Below, piece after piece: positions 26,252 to 34,488 of a DNA stretch of 64,000 nt. The stretch covers positions 1 through 64,000 of the forward strand of contig NZ_JAMKFE010000016.1 of assembly GCF_023721835.1 (NCBI RefSeq), given 5' to 3'. This DNA is from Caldimonas mangrovi. GTDB taxonomy: Bacteria; Pseudomonadota; Gammaproteobacteria; Burkholderiales; Burkholderiaceae_C. The notes beneath the pieces were generated by a model that saw only the letters and a list, made by a program, of their open reading frames with translations, had not been told where the DNA came from and did not search any database. Both the position numbers and the translations under genes were made by a program. Every line of letters begins with the position of its first letter. Position 1 is the first letter of the stretch.

Positions 26252-28151
26252 GGTAGTCCAGCTCGAGCCGCTGCTGCAGGCGGCGGGCCATGCGGAAGGT
26301 CTCTTTCAGGATGCGGCGGTCGATGTCATTGAGCGTGCGCACGTCGACCGCGTTCGGCCGCGTCTGCCAGCCCTCGGCACCCAGTTGCGCGCGCAGCCGC
26401 AGGAACTGCAGGAACTCGAAGCCCTCGATCCAGGCCTCGCTTTCAGCAGCAGCGACGCCCGCTGCAGCCGCAAAACCCTGCAGCCGCAATCGCGTCGACG
26501 TGTGCTCGATACCGTGGGCGAGCGCATAGATGCGTGCCGCCTCGACGAACACCGACACGCCCTGCAGTTTCAGGTCGACCACCTCGCGGCCGTTTTCGTT
26601 CGTCGTCTCGATACCGCCCAGCCAGTTCAGCGGCGGGCGGTGCTGCAGGGCAACTTCCGCCATCTGGCGCAGGAAGCGCGGGACCGCGCGCGCACGGCGG
26701 CCGACGAAGTCGCGCATCGGCTTCACCAGCTCGAAAACACCGGCCAGCGGCCGGAAGTCGAAGAAGATGCTGGCATTGAGCAGATCTTCCGGTGCGCCGC
26801 GCTCGATCCAGTTGTCGAAGCGCTCGCACCATTCCCGGGCGGTCAGGCACCACGCGGGGTTCATCGCCATCACGCCGCCCTTGCACAGCGGAAAGCCGCA
26901 GCCGGCGAGCGCCTCGTTGACCGTTTTCGCGAAGGCGAGCCAGGCCGCGCGCTGCACGGCGGGCTCGTCAGCGACGAACACCAGCCCGTTGTCCTGGTCG
27001 GTCGCAATGGTCTGTTCGCAGCGGCCTTCGGAGCCCAGCGCCATCCAGCACGCTCGACGCAGGTCGGCGCCGTGCTGGTCGGCCACCAACTCGACCACGC
27101 GCGCGGTGAGGACGTCGTTGAGGTGGCTGATCAGCTCGGTGATCTGGCGCGCGCCGAGCCCCTGGCCGAGCAGGTTGCCGGCAAAGCGGCGGATGTCCTG
27201 CGCGACCACCTGCAGCGTGGCCAGGTCGCGCGCCGAGCGGATCGCGGTGCCGACCTGCTTCAGCGACAGACGCTGCATTGCGAACAGGTCACGCTCGCTG
27301 ACCAACCCGACGAGGCGACCGGATTCGGTCACCGGCACATGGCGGATGCCGTGGCGCGACATCAGCACGGCAGCGTCCTGCGCGGTGTGCTCGGTGCTCA
27401 GGATCTGCACCGGCGTCGTCATGACTTGCGCGATCGGTGTGTCAAGCGATCTGCCGGCGAGCGTCACACGTCCGAGCACGTCGTGGCGCGTCAGGATGCC
27501 TGCCACGCAGCCTTGCGAGTCCGTCACCAGCATCGAGCCGATGTGCAATGCGTGCATGGTGGCCAGGGCCTCGGCCAGCGGCGTGCCGGGCGGGCAACTG
27601 ACCGGCCGCTCTCGCGACAGCGTGCCGAGCCGCGTTTCCTGCGACTGCTCGGCCAGCGTCTGCAACGAATAGGCCACCTGGACCGCCCGGCGCGACAGCT
27701 CGACGAACTGCAGCATGCGCCGGTTCAGGAAATCGGCGAAAGGTGCACTGGCATGGGCCAGTTCGCGCACCAGTGCGGCCGGGATCAGCAGGCAGGTGGT
27801 GTCCTGCGTCGCGAGGTAGGTGGCCGTGACCGCGCGCTCGCCCGTGACCGCCCCGACCGGGAACAGGTCGCCCGCCTCGTACTGGAAACCGGCCGTCGCC
27901 ATGCTGGCCAGCCCCTGTTGGCCGCTGATCGCGCCATGCCGCACGTACCAGAGATGGCGCACCGGGCCGTCGTCCGGTTCGAGCACGGTCTGCCCGGCGG
28001 CGTAGTGCTGCTGCAGTGCGCCGTCGAGCAACCGCTGCAGCGGTTCGGTCGCCATCTGGGAGAAAGGCGGAAAGCGCTGCAGTTCGGCCTGCGCTTCGGC
28101 GCGCAGCGCGTCGGGGAGGGAAGAGCTTGCGGCGGCCACGGCGATCGACAC
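26244..28151 (-). CDS. cNMP-binding / CBS-pair / DUF294 nucleotidyltransferase-like protein
   Basis: A soluble 635-residue multidomain protein. In order it has a cyclic-nucleotide-binding fold (about 25-145), a tandem CBS pair (about 185-300, with GSMLVTDSQGCVAGILTRHD and GIRHVPVTESGRLVGLVSERD), the DUF294 putative nucleotidyltransferase domain with GSEGRCEQTIATDQDN (about 372-387), and a C-terminal DUF294 helical domain. The GlnD-like GS-x-R-x-E-x-T-x-x-D-x-D pattern suggests nucleotidyl transfer to a protein, but the substrate is unknown. Such genes often accompany a DnaQ-like exonuclease or an acetate/solute transporter; neither is here. It lies 33 bp after gspC. Confidence 0.9.
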   Translation of the reverse strand: MSIAVAAASSSLPDALRAEAQAELQRFPPFSQMATEPLQRLLDGALQQHYAAGQTVLEPDDGPVRHLWYVRHGAISGQQGLASMATAGFQYEAGDLFPVGAVTGERAVTATYLATQDTTCLLIPAALVRELAHASAPFADFLNRRMLQFVELSRRAVQVAYSLQTLAEQSQETRLGTLSRERPVSCPPGTPLAEALATMHALHIGSMLVTDSQGCVAGILTRHDVLGRVTLAGRSLDTPIAQVMTTPVQILSTEHTAQDAAVLMSRHGIRHVPVTESGRLVGLVSERDLFAMQRLSLKQVGTAIRSARDLATLQVVAQDIRRFAGNLLGQGLGARQITELISHLNDVLTARVVELVADQHGADLRRACWMALGSEGRCEQTIATDQDNGLVFVADEPAVQRAAWLAFAKTVNEALAGCGFPLCKGGVMAMNPAWCLTAREWCERFDNWIERGAPEDLLNASIFFDFRPLAGVFELVKPMRDFVGRRARAVPRFLRQMAEVALQHRPPLNWLGGIETTNENGREVVDLKLQGVSVFVEAARIYALAHGIEHTSTRLRLQGFAAAAGVAAAESEAWIEGFEFLQFLRLRAQLGAEGWQTRPNAVDVRTLNDIDRRILKETFRMARRLQQRLELDYLR

Positions 28152-28184
28152 CTGGAGGTGACCGAAACCGTGAAACCGCTGCCC

Positions 28185-28718
28185 CTACTGCAGCACCGGA
28201 GCGTTGCCCGGCGGCGGGGGCGGGGGTGGCGGCACGGCCGACACGCCCTGGTCAGGTGGCAGCCCTTGCGGCATGCCGGTCTGCGGCGGCGGCAGCGGCG
28301 GCAGCTCGAGCGTGAAAGCCGGTCCGGCCGCACCGCGCGCGAAGGTCGCGCTGCGCTGACCCAGGCCCTGCAGCAGCAGGTCGCCTTCGACGGCGCTGCC
28401 CAGCGCATAGGCCCGCGGCGGCTTGCCGTCGATGGACAGCAGCGCGACGCCGGTGCCCCGGGAGCCCTCGCGCGGCGCCATCACGCCGATCAGCCGGAAA
28501 CGGGAGCTTTCGGGCGGCGGCGCAGCCGCTGCCTGCTCCGCCGGGGCCCGCCCACCACCCAGCATGCGCACGACAGCACCGGGGCTGCCGACCTGCCCGA
28601 CGACGGGCATCGCCTGGGGCGGCACGGGCAACGGCTCGGCCGCCAGGCGCAGCGTCCAGAACACCGCACCGCCGGCAGCCAGCGCCCAGACCACAAATGC
28701 AAGCAGTCGCGAAACCAT
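28185..28718 (-). CDS. gspC: Type II secretion system protein C (GspC-like)
   Basis: Inner-membrane component linking the inner-membrane platform to the secretin. The 177-residue protein has one N-terminal membrane helix (VSRLLAFVVWALAAGGAVFWTL), a linker, and a homology-region-like periplasmic domain (SSRFRLIGVMAPREG to about 130). The Pro-rich tail ends PPPPPPPPGNAPVLQ, and there is no PDZ domain. It is on the opposite strand to the other gsp genes and diverges from gspG across 94 bp. The position relative to gspG makes the call firm despite the short length. Confidence 0.82.
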   Translation of the reverse strand: MVSRLLAFVVWALAAGGAVFWTLRLAAEPLPVPPQAMPVVGQVGSPGAVVRMLGGGRAPAEQAAAAPPPESSRFRLIGVMAPREGSRGTGVALLSIDGKPPRAYALGSAVEGDLLLQGLGQRSATFARGAAGPAFTLELPPLPPPQTGMPQGLPPDQGVSAVPPPPPPPPGNAPVLQ

Positions 28719-28812
28719 CGGGCGATTATGATTCAAGGCCAGTTTTTTCTCGCCCCCGCCTTGTGTGCGCAGGTAGTGCAGTTCACCCCCCTCACAAGAC
28801 ACGGTCGATCCC

Positions 28813-29289
28813 ATGACCCTTTTTGCCCGACGACCCATCATGACCCGCCTGTCCCGTCGTACCCGTTTGGCCGGCTCGCCGCTCGCGCGCGGCTTCACCC
28901 TGATCGAGCTGATGGTGGTGCTGGTCATCATCGGCATCCTCGCGGCGCTGATCGTGCCGAACGTGCTCGACCGCGCCGACGACGCCCGCGTGACCGCCGC
29001 ACGCACCGATGTCAACAACCTGATGCAGGCGCTCAAGCTCTACAAGCTCGACAACCAGCGCTTTCCCGCCGCCGAGCAGGGCTTGCAGGCGCTGACGTCC
29101 AAGCCGACCTCGGGCCCGATCCCGCCGAACTGGAAGCCCTATCTCGACAAGCTGCCCAACGACCCCTGGGGCCGCCCCTACCAGTACGTCAACCCCGGGG
29201 TGAAGGGCGAGGTCGATGTGTTCAGCTATGGCGCCGACGGGCAAACCGGTGGTGAAGGCAACAACGCCGACGTCGGCTCCTGGCAATAG
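28813..29289 (+). CDS. gspG: Type II secretion system major pseudopilin GspG
   Basis: Major pseudopilin of the periplasmic pseudopilus. The prepilin peptidase site is RG-FTLIELMVVLVIIGILAALIVP, with the conserved Glu at mature position +5. The C-terminal PNDPWGRPYQY and SYGADGQTGGEG segments form the calcium-binding loop of GspG. It is 158 residues from 28813; a start at 28840 (MTRLSRR) would give a shorter leader and is equally plausible. First gene of the plus-strand gsp operon. Confidence 0.96.
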   Translation: MTLFARRPIMTRLSRRTRLAGSPLARGFTLIELMVVLVIIGILAALIVPNVLDRADDARVTAARTDVNNLMQALKLYKLDNQRFPAAEQGLQALTSKPTSGPIPPNWKPYLDKLPNDPWGRPYQYVNPGVKGEVDVFSYGADGQTGGEGNNADVGSWQ

Positions 29290-29290
29290 C

Positions 29291-29752
29291 TTGCCCGGCC
29301 GGCCGACTCGCGGCTTCACGCTGCTGGAGCTGCTGGTCGTGCTGGCCCTGCTCGCCGTCGCGGTGGGTACCGTCAGCCTGGCCATCCGCGACCCGGCCGC
29401 CACCCAGCTCGAGCGCGAAGCCGAGCGTCTCGCAGCGTTGCTGGAAGCCGCACGGGCCGAAGCGCGGGCGGCCGGCCTCAGCGTGCTGTGGCAGCCGGCA
29501 CGCATCGAGAACAATACCTCGGGACAGGACTTCCGCTTCGTCGGACTGCCGGACTCGCTGCAGCTGCCGACGCACTGGCTCAACCCGGAAGTGCAGGCGC
29601 ACGTCATCGGCGCCCCGGCACTGGTGCTCGGCCCCGACCCCATCATCGGCGCGCAGCGGTTGACGCTGGCGCTGCAAGACCGACGCATCACGCTCGAGAC
29701 CGATGGGCTGCTGCCGTTCGCGATCGCCAATGAGGTGCCCCGTGGCCCGTGA
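29291..29752 (+). CDS. gspH: Type II secretion system minor pseudopilin GspH
   Basis: Minor pseudopilin of about 153 residues with cleavage site RG-FTLLELLVVLALLAVAVG. I place the start at TTG 29291, 1 bp after the gspG stop, because it gives a short basic leader (LPGRPTRG) as in other pseudopilins. The nearest in-frame ATG (29216) lies 74 bp inside gspG and would give an unusual 32-residue leader. The rest (about 30-150) is the variable beta-rich head. Confidence 0.85.
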   Translation: MPGRPTRGFTLLELLVVLALLAVAVGTVSLAIRDPAATQLEREAERLAALLEAARAEARAAGLSVLWQPARIENNTSGQDFRFVGLPDSLQLPTHWLNPEVQAHVIGAPALVLGPDPIIGAQRLTLALQDRRITLETDGLLPFAIANEVPRGP

Positions 29753-30110
29753 CAAGCACCCGCATGGCTTCACGCTGATCGAGGTGCTGGTCGCGCTCAG
29801 CATCGTCAGCATCGCGCTGGCCGCCGGCGTCAAGGCAGGCGGCGCGCTGACGCGCAACGCCGAGCGTCTGTCGGACATGATGGCCGCGCAATGGTGCGCC
29901 GAGAACCAACTGAGCGCGCTGGTACTGATGCGGCAGTTTCCCGCGGTCGGCGACGCGAGCTTCGGCTGCGAACAGGGCGGCCGAGCCTACGCCGGGCAGT
30001 TGGTGGTGCGGCCGACGCCGAACCCGAACTTCCGGCGCGTCGACGCGCGTGTCGGCACCGAGACCGGCGAACCGCTGCTGGTGCTGTCGACCATCGTGCC
30101 GAGGAGATGA
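29742..30110 (+). CDS. gspI: Type II secretion system minor pseudopilin GspI
   Basis: Minor pseudopilin of about 122 residues with cleavage site HG-FTLIEVLVALSIVSIALAAG and a GspI-like head (AAQWCAENQLSALVL, QLVVRPTPNPNFRRVDARV). The GTG at 29742, preceded by GAGGTG, is preferred; ATG 29730 is the alternative. It overlaps gspH by 11 bp. GspI nucleates the pseudopilus tip with GspJ and GspK. Confidence 0.92.
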   Translation: MARDKHPHGFTLIEVLVALSIVSIALAAGVKAGGALTRNAERLSDMMAAQWCAENQLSALVLMRQFPAVGDASFGCEQGGRAYAGQLVVRPTPNPNFRRVDARVGTETGEPLLVLSTIVPRR

Positions 30111-30766
30111 GCGTGCACGCCCCGGCCCGTACGCGCCCGTGCGGCTTCACGCTGATCGAGGTGCTGGTGACCATCACCATCCTTGCGGTGCTGGCCGGCA
30201 TGGCGTGGCAGGGCATCGACGGCATCGTGCGCACCAAGGCCATCAGCGAGCAACGGCTCGACACGATGCTGCGGCTGAACACCGTGCTGGCGCAGTGGGA
30301 CGCCGACCTGTCGACGCTGCACGACACCGCCGTGGTGCCGCCGCTGCAGTTCGACGGCGCCTCGCTGCGGCTGACGCGGCGCACCGACCTCGGGGTGCAG
30401 ATGGTCGTCTGGACCCTGCGAGACGGCATCTGGCACCGCTGGACCGCACCGCCGGTCACGCGCAGCAGCGAGTTGCAGGACGTGTGGCTGCGCTCGCAGC
30501 AGCTGCTCGGCAACGAAACCGGCACGGTGCGCGCCCTGCCCGGGCTGGCGCAGTGGCAGGTCTATTTCTGGCGCAACAACGCCTGGACCAACCCGCAATC
30601 GACCGGCGACGTCGAGCCGCCGCCCCCGGCCGAGGGAGGCGGCGCGGCGGCCGGCAGCAAGCAGCAACTGCCGCAAGGGGTGCGCCTGGTGCTGTCGATG
30701 GCGGCCGGCTCGGGGCTCAACGGCGCCTATACCCGCGACCTGGTGCTGCGCACCCGCTCGGAATGA
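30107..30766 (+). CDS. gspJ: Type II secretion system minor pseudopilin GspJ
   Basis: Minor pseudopilin, 219 residues, with cleavage site CG-FTLIEVLVTITILAVLAG and a longer head than GspH/I, including VVWTLRDGIWHRW and WQVYFWRNNAW. An unusual Pro/Gly-rich stretch (about 165-180) precedes the final strands. The start overlaps the gspI stop as ATGA, with GAGGAG just upstream. Confidence 0.94.
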   Translation: MSVHAPARTRPCGFTLIEVLVTITILAVLAGMAWQGIDGIVRTKAISEQRLDTMLRLNTVLAQWDADLSTLHDTAVVPPLQFDGASLRLTRRTDLGVQMVVWTLRDGIWHRWTAPPVTRSSELQDVWLRSQQLLGNETGTVRALPGLAQWQVYFWRNNAWTNPQSTGDVEPPPPAEGGGAAAGSKQQLPQGVRLVLSMAAGSGLNGAYTRDLVLRTRSE

Positions 30767-31734
30767 AGACCGCCTTTTCCGCCCATCGCCGCAGTCAACG
30801 GGGTGCCGCCCTGCTGACGGCAATGATCATCGTCACCCTGGTCGCAACGCTGGCCAGTGCGATGTACTGGCGCCAGTGGCGCTCGGTGCAGATCGAGATC
30901 GCCGAGCGCACCCGCGCTCAATCGGCGTGGATCCTGAGCGGCGCGCTGGACTGGGCCCGGCTGATCCTGATGGAAGACGCCCGCACCGGCGGCGCCGACC
31001 ACCTCTCCGAGCCGTGGGCGACACCGCTGGCCGAGGCGCGGCTGTCGACCTTCCTGGCCGCCGACGAGAGCCATGTCGAGGACGCGCCGGAAGCCTTCCT
31101 CGCCGGGCAGATCATCGATGCGCAGTCGCGCTTCAACCTGACCAACCTCGTCAACGAAGGCGCGCCGTCCGAGGAAGACATCAATGCGCTGCAGCGGCTG
31201 TGCGAACTGGTGAACATCGACTCCGGCGTCGCCAGCACCTTGACCTCGGCGCTGCGGCTCGCGTTGCCCGGGCGCAGCGCCAGCGCACCGGCCGGCGACA
31301 GCGACGCGCCCTTGCTGCCGCCCACGGTCGACGAACTGCGCTGGCTGGGCGTGGACGAGGCCTCCAGCGCCCGCCTGGCGCCCTATGTCACGCTGCTGCC
31401 GGTGCGCACATCGATCAACCTGAATACCGCATCGCGCGAAGTGATCGCGGCCGTGCTCAACACGGACATCGGCACCGCCGACCGGCTGATCCAGGTGAGG
31501 CAACGTACGCCGTTCAAGCAGTTGGCGGACGTGCAGCAGCACCTGCCTCCGGGCCTGGTGCCGAGCGAGTCCCGCGCCGGCATCGCGTCCAGCTTTTTCG
31601 AGGTGCGCGGGCGCATGCGCATCGAGCAGCGTGTCGTCGAGGAGCGTTCGCTGGTGCAACGCCAGGGCCGCCGGGTGACCACGCTGCGCCGCGAAAGAAC
31701 CAGCTTCACGGTCGGCAGCGGGCTTACACCTTGA
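30763..31734 (+). CDS. gspK: Type II secretion system minor pseudopilin GspK
   Basis: Large minor pseudopilin that caps the pseudopilus tip, 323 residues. The leader is basic (MKTAFSAHRRSQRG) with cleavage before AALLTAMIIVTLVATLASAM. The +5 residue is Thr rather than Glu, which is normal for GspK. It contains the INLNTASREVIAAVL helix-hairpin-helix-like segment. The start overlaps the gspJ stop by 4 bp. Confidence 0.94.
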   Translation: MKTAFSAHRRSQRGAALLTAMIIVTLVATLASAMYWRQWRSVQIEIAERTRAQSAWILSGALDWARLILMEDARTGGADHLSEPWATPLAEARLSTFLAADESHVEDAPEAFLAGQIIDAQSRFNLTNLVNEGAPSEEDINALQRLCELVNIDSGVASTLTSALRLALPGRSASAPAGDSDAPLLPPTVDELRWLGVDEASSARLAPYVTLLPVRTSINLNTASREVIAAVLNTDIGTADRLIQVRQRTPFKQLADVQQHLPPGLVPSESRAGIASSFFEVRGRMRIEQRVVEERSLVQRQGRRVTTLRRERTSFTVGSGLTP

Positions 31735-31830
31735 TGCAGGGTCACGACAAATGACGCCAGTGGTCAGGCATTTACCGATGAATCTTCATCTTTTGCTTCA
31801 TACAATCCGCCATCCTTATTCCCTGGCCGC

Positions 31831-33078
31831 ATGAGCGTTCTCGTCATCCATTTCGCGCCGCGCCCTCACCTGGGCCCGCGCTCCGGCCCCTCGGGAGGGG
31901 AAACGCCGCGTGCGCCGACGGAGTTCGACTACGTGCTCAGCAAGGACGGCGCCATGGTGCACAGCCACGGCCGCTGCGCCCCCGCGCTGCTGCCGAAGGC
32001 CGACACGGTCGTCGGCGTGGTGCCGGCGGCCGATCTGGCCTGGCACCGGGTGACGCTGCCGAAGGCGCCCGCCGGCAAGTTGCGCGCAGCGCTGGCCGGC
32101 CTGCTCGAGGACGTCCTGCTCGAAGACACCGAAGACGCCCACTGCGCGGTTGCGCCGCAGGCGCAACCGGGCTCGGACACCTGGATCGCGGTGACCCACA
32201 AGGCCTGGCTTCGAACCCAGCTGACGGCCCTGGAGGGCTCGCGCGTCATCGTCGACCGGCTGGTGCCTCAGGCCGAGCCCATGGACCCGCCGCGCGGACA
32301 TTTCGAACACGATGCCAACGCGGACGTCGGCCGCGACCTGCGCCTGGTGTGGGCGCGACCGGACGGCGTGATGGTGCTGCGCCCAGGCGGCACGCTGGTG
32401 CGCAGCTGGCTGCCGCAACCGCTGCCAGAGGGCATGCAGTGGACGGCCGAGCCGGCCGCTGTGGAAGCCGCCGAACAATGGCTCGGCCAGCCGGTAGAGG
32501 TGTATCCGGCCCCGCAAATGGCGCTGCTGGCCGCCCAAACCGGCTGGAACCTGCGGCAGTTCGACCTGGGGCTGAAGCACCGGGGTGTGCGCGCCTTCCG
32601 CGACGTGTGGCGCCAACTCGGCGGCCCGGCCTGGCGGCCGGCCCGCTGGGGGCTGGCCGTGCTGGCCGTGATCCATCTTGTCGGCATCAACGCCTGGGCC
32701 TGGCACCAGAGCAACGAGGTCGAGCAGCGCAAACGCGCCCAGGTGAGCCTGCTGCAGACCACCTTCCCGCAGGTGCGGGCAGTGCTCGACGCGCCGGTGC
32801 AGATGCGCCGCGAGGTCGAGCAGCTGCGCCTGCAGGCGGGCAAGGCCGGCGACACCGACCTGGAGCCCATGTTGCAGGCGGCGGCCAGCGCCTGGCCCGA
32901 GCACCGGGTGCTGGAGGGCCTGCAGTTCGAGCCGGGACAGCTGACGCTGTCGGTGAACGGCTGGGCCGAAGACGAGATCGAACGCCTGCGCGCCAGCCTC
33001 CAGCCATCCGGCTGGCGGGTCGAGCGCGACGGCAGCCGGGTGACGCTGCGGCGCGCCGCACAGGGAGCAGGCGCATGA
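31831..33078 (+). CDS. gspL: Type II secretion system protein L (GspL)
   Basis: Inner-membrane platform protein, 415 residues. The cytoplasmic actin-like N-terminal domain (about 1-260) docks the ATPase GspE. It is followed by a single helix (about 274-292, WGLAVLAVIHLVGINAWAW) and a periplasmic ferredoxin-like domain. The 96 bp before it are the only sizeable gap in the gsp operon and are A+T-richer than their surroundings, with a TACAAT box at 31801-31806, so an internal promoter is possible. It overlaps gspM by 4 bp. Confidence 0.93.
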   Translation: MSVLVIHFAPRPHLGPRSGPSGGETPRAPTEFDYVLSKDGAMVHSHGRCAPALLPKADTVVGVVPAADLAWHRVTLPKAPAGKLRAALAGLLEDVLLEDTEDAHCAVAPQAQPGSDTWIAVTHKAWLRTQLTALEGSRVIVDRLVPQAEPMDPPRGHFEHDANADVGRDLRLVWARPDGVMVLRPGGTLVRSWLPQPLPEGMQWTAEPAAVEAAEQWLGQPVEVYPAPQMALLAAQTGWNLRQFDLGLKHRGVRAFRDVWRQLGGPAWRPARWGLAVLAVIHLVGINAWAWHQSNEVEQRKRAQVSLLQTTFPQVRAVLDAPVQMRREVEQLRLQAGKAGDTDLEPMLQAAASAWPEHRVLEGLQFEPGQLTLSVNGWAEDEIERLRASLQPSGWRVERDGSRVTLRRAAQGAGA

Positions 33079-33566
33079 ATTTGAACGAAGCCCGGGCCCA
33101 GGCGGCCGCCCGCTGGAGTGCACTCGGTGCGCGCGAGCGCCAGATGCTGCTCGCCGCCGGCGCTCTTGTCGCCATGGCACTGCTGTGGTGGGTCGGGCTG
33201 CAGCCGGCCCTGCGCACGCTGCGCGAAGCACCGCCGCGGATCGCGCAGCTCGACGAAGAGTTGCGCGTGATGCGTGGACTGGCGGCCGAGTCGCAACAAC
33301 TCAAGAGCGCTCCGACCATCAACCAGGGCCAGTCGGCGCGGGCGCTGCAGGCCGCGACTGAACGTCTCGGCGAGCGCAGCCGGCTGAACCTGCAGGGTGA
33401 CCGCGCAACGCTGACGCTGCAGGGCGTACCGCCCGAGGCGATGCTGAGCTGGCTCAATGAAGCGCGCAGCGCCGGCCGAGCCCGCGTGGTGCAAGCCCAG
33501 GTGACGCGCAGCGGCGACGGCTACAACGGCACCGTCGTGCTCAGCCTGCCCGGGGGGGGCTCATGA
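33075..33566 (+). CDS. gspM: Type II secretion system protein M (GspM)
   Basis: Inner-membrane partner of GspL, 163 residues. It has a short cytoplasmic N-terminus with RWSALGARERQML, one transmembrane helix (about 25-44), then a coiled coil and a small periplasmic ferredoxin-like domain. The start overlaps the gspL stop and the end overlaps gspN by 4 bp. Confidence 0.93.
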   Translation: MNLNEARAQAAARWSALGARERQMLLAAGALVAMALLWWVGLQPALRTLREAPPRIAQLDEELRVMRGLAAESQQLKSAPTINQGQSARALQAATERLGERSRLNLQGDRATLTLQGVPPEAMLSWLNEARSAGRARVVQAQVTRSGDGYNGTVVLSLPGGGS

Positions 33567-34486
33567 AGCTGCGCCTGCCTTCGCTCGCCGGCTGGCGCCG
33601 GCGCCGCAACGAATCGTCACGTTTTGGCGTCTCGCGCTTCGGCCATTCGCAGTTCAGCCCGTCGCGTTTCGACGCCACACGTGCCACGGTAACCACCCGG
33701 CGTCAGGTGGTGGCGCGGCGCTGGGCGATGGCCGGCGCGCTGCTCGGCGCGGTGCTGGCGCTGATCGCCTTTGCACCGGCCACCTGGCTTGCCAGTGCCG
33801 TGGCACGCGCAACCGAGCACCGGGTGCTGCTGGCCCAGGCCGACGGCACGATCTGGTCCGGCAATGCCGTGCTGGTGCTGACCGGTGGCCCCGGCAGTCG
33901 CGACGCCGCGACGCTGCCCGGGCGTCTCGCATGGACCCTGCGGCTGGCCGGCACTGCGCTGCAACTCGATCTGCGCCAGGACTGCTGCATCAACGGCACG
34001 GCGTCGCTGCAGATCCGCCCCGGCCTCGGCCGCACCGAGATCACGCTGCTGCCCCGGCCCGACTGGGTCGCGCAATGGCCCAGCGGCCTGCTGGGCGGGC
34101 TCGGCACGCCGTGGAACACCTTGCAGTTGGGGGGTGCGATCCGGCTCAGTTCGCCGGGCATGAGCTTCCAGCAGGTCGCCGGCCGCTGGCAGGTTCAGGG
34201 GCGAGCCGACATCGACGTGCTGAACGCGTCCTCGCCGCTCACCACGGTGGACCAGCTGGGCAGCTACAGGCTCAGCCTGTTCAGCAACCCCGAAGGACAG
34301 GTACAAAGCGTCCTCAGCACGACGGAAGGCGCGTTGCAGCTGAGCGGCGAAGGGGTCTGGGCGCCGACCGGCATGCGCTTCCGCGGCGAAGCACGCGCCA
34401 GCGAAGGCAACGAGGAAGCCCTGAACAACCTGTTGAACATCATTGGGCGTCGCAACGGCGACCGCTCGATCATTTCGATCGGATAA
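33563..34486 (+). CDS. gspN: Type II secretion system protein N (GspN)
   Basis: Accessory type II component of 307 residues. The unusual N-terminus is Arg/Ser/Phe-rich, with repeated SRFG/SRFD-type units. A membrane helix follows (about 55-78) and then a periplasmic beta-rich domain that resembles the LolA-like GspN fold (LAQADGTIWSGNAVLVL, GRWQVQGRADIDVLNAS). GspN is not in all type II systems. The gene ends 2 bp before gspD. Confidence 0.9.
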   Translation: MKLRLPSLAGWRRRRNESSRFGVSRFGHSQFSPSRFDATRATVTTRRQVVARRWAMAGALLGAVLALIAFAPATWLASAVARATEHRVLLAQADGTIWSGNAVLVLTGGPGSRDAATLPGRLAWTLRLAGTALQLDLRQDCCINGTASLQIRPGLGRTEITLLPRPDWVAQWPSGLLGGLGTPWNTLQLGGAIRLSSPGMSFQQVAGRWQVQGRADIDVLNASSPLTTVDQLGSYRLSLFSNPEGQVQSVLSTTEGALQLSGEGVWAPTGMRFRGEARASEGNEEALNNLLNIIGRRNGDRSIISIG

Positions 34487-34488
34487 GC

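Noticed and set aside
29216-29290. Long N-terminal extension of GspH from ATG 29216
   Set aside because: It overlaps gspG by 74 bp and would give a 32-residue leader before the prepilin peptidase site. The TTG at 29291 gives a normal short basic leader.
31735-31830. Firm internal promoter before gspL
   Set aside because: TACAAT at 31801 is a good -10 candidate, but no acceptable -35 lies at the right distance. I mention it only as a possibility in the gspL entry.
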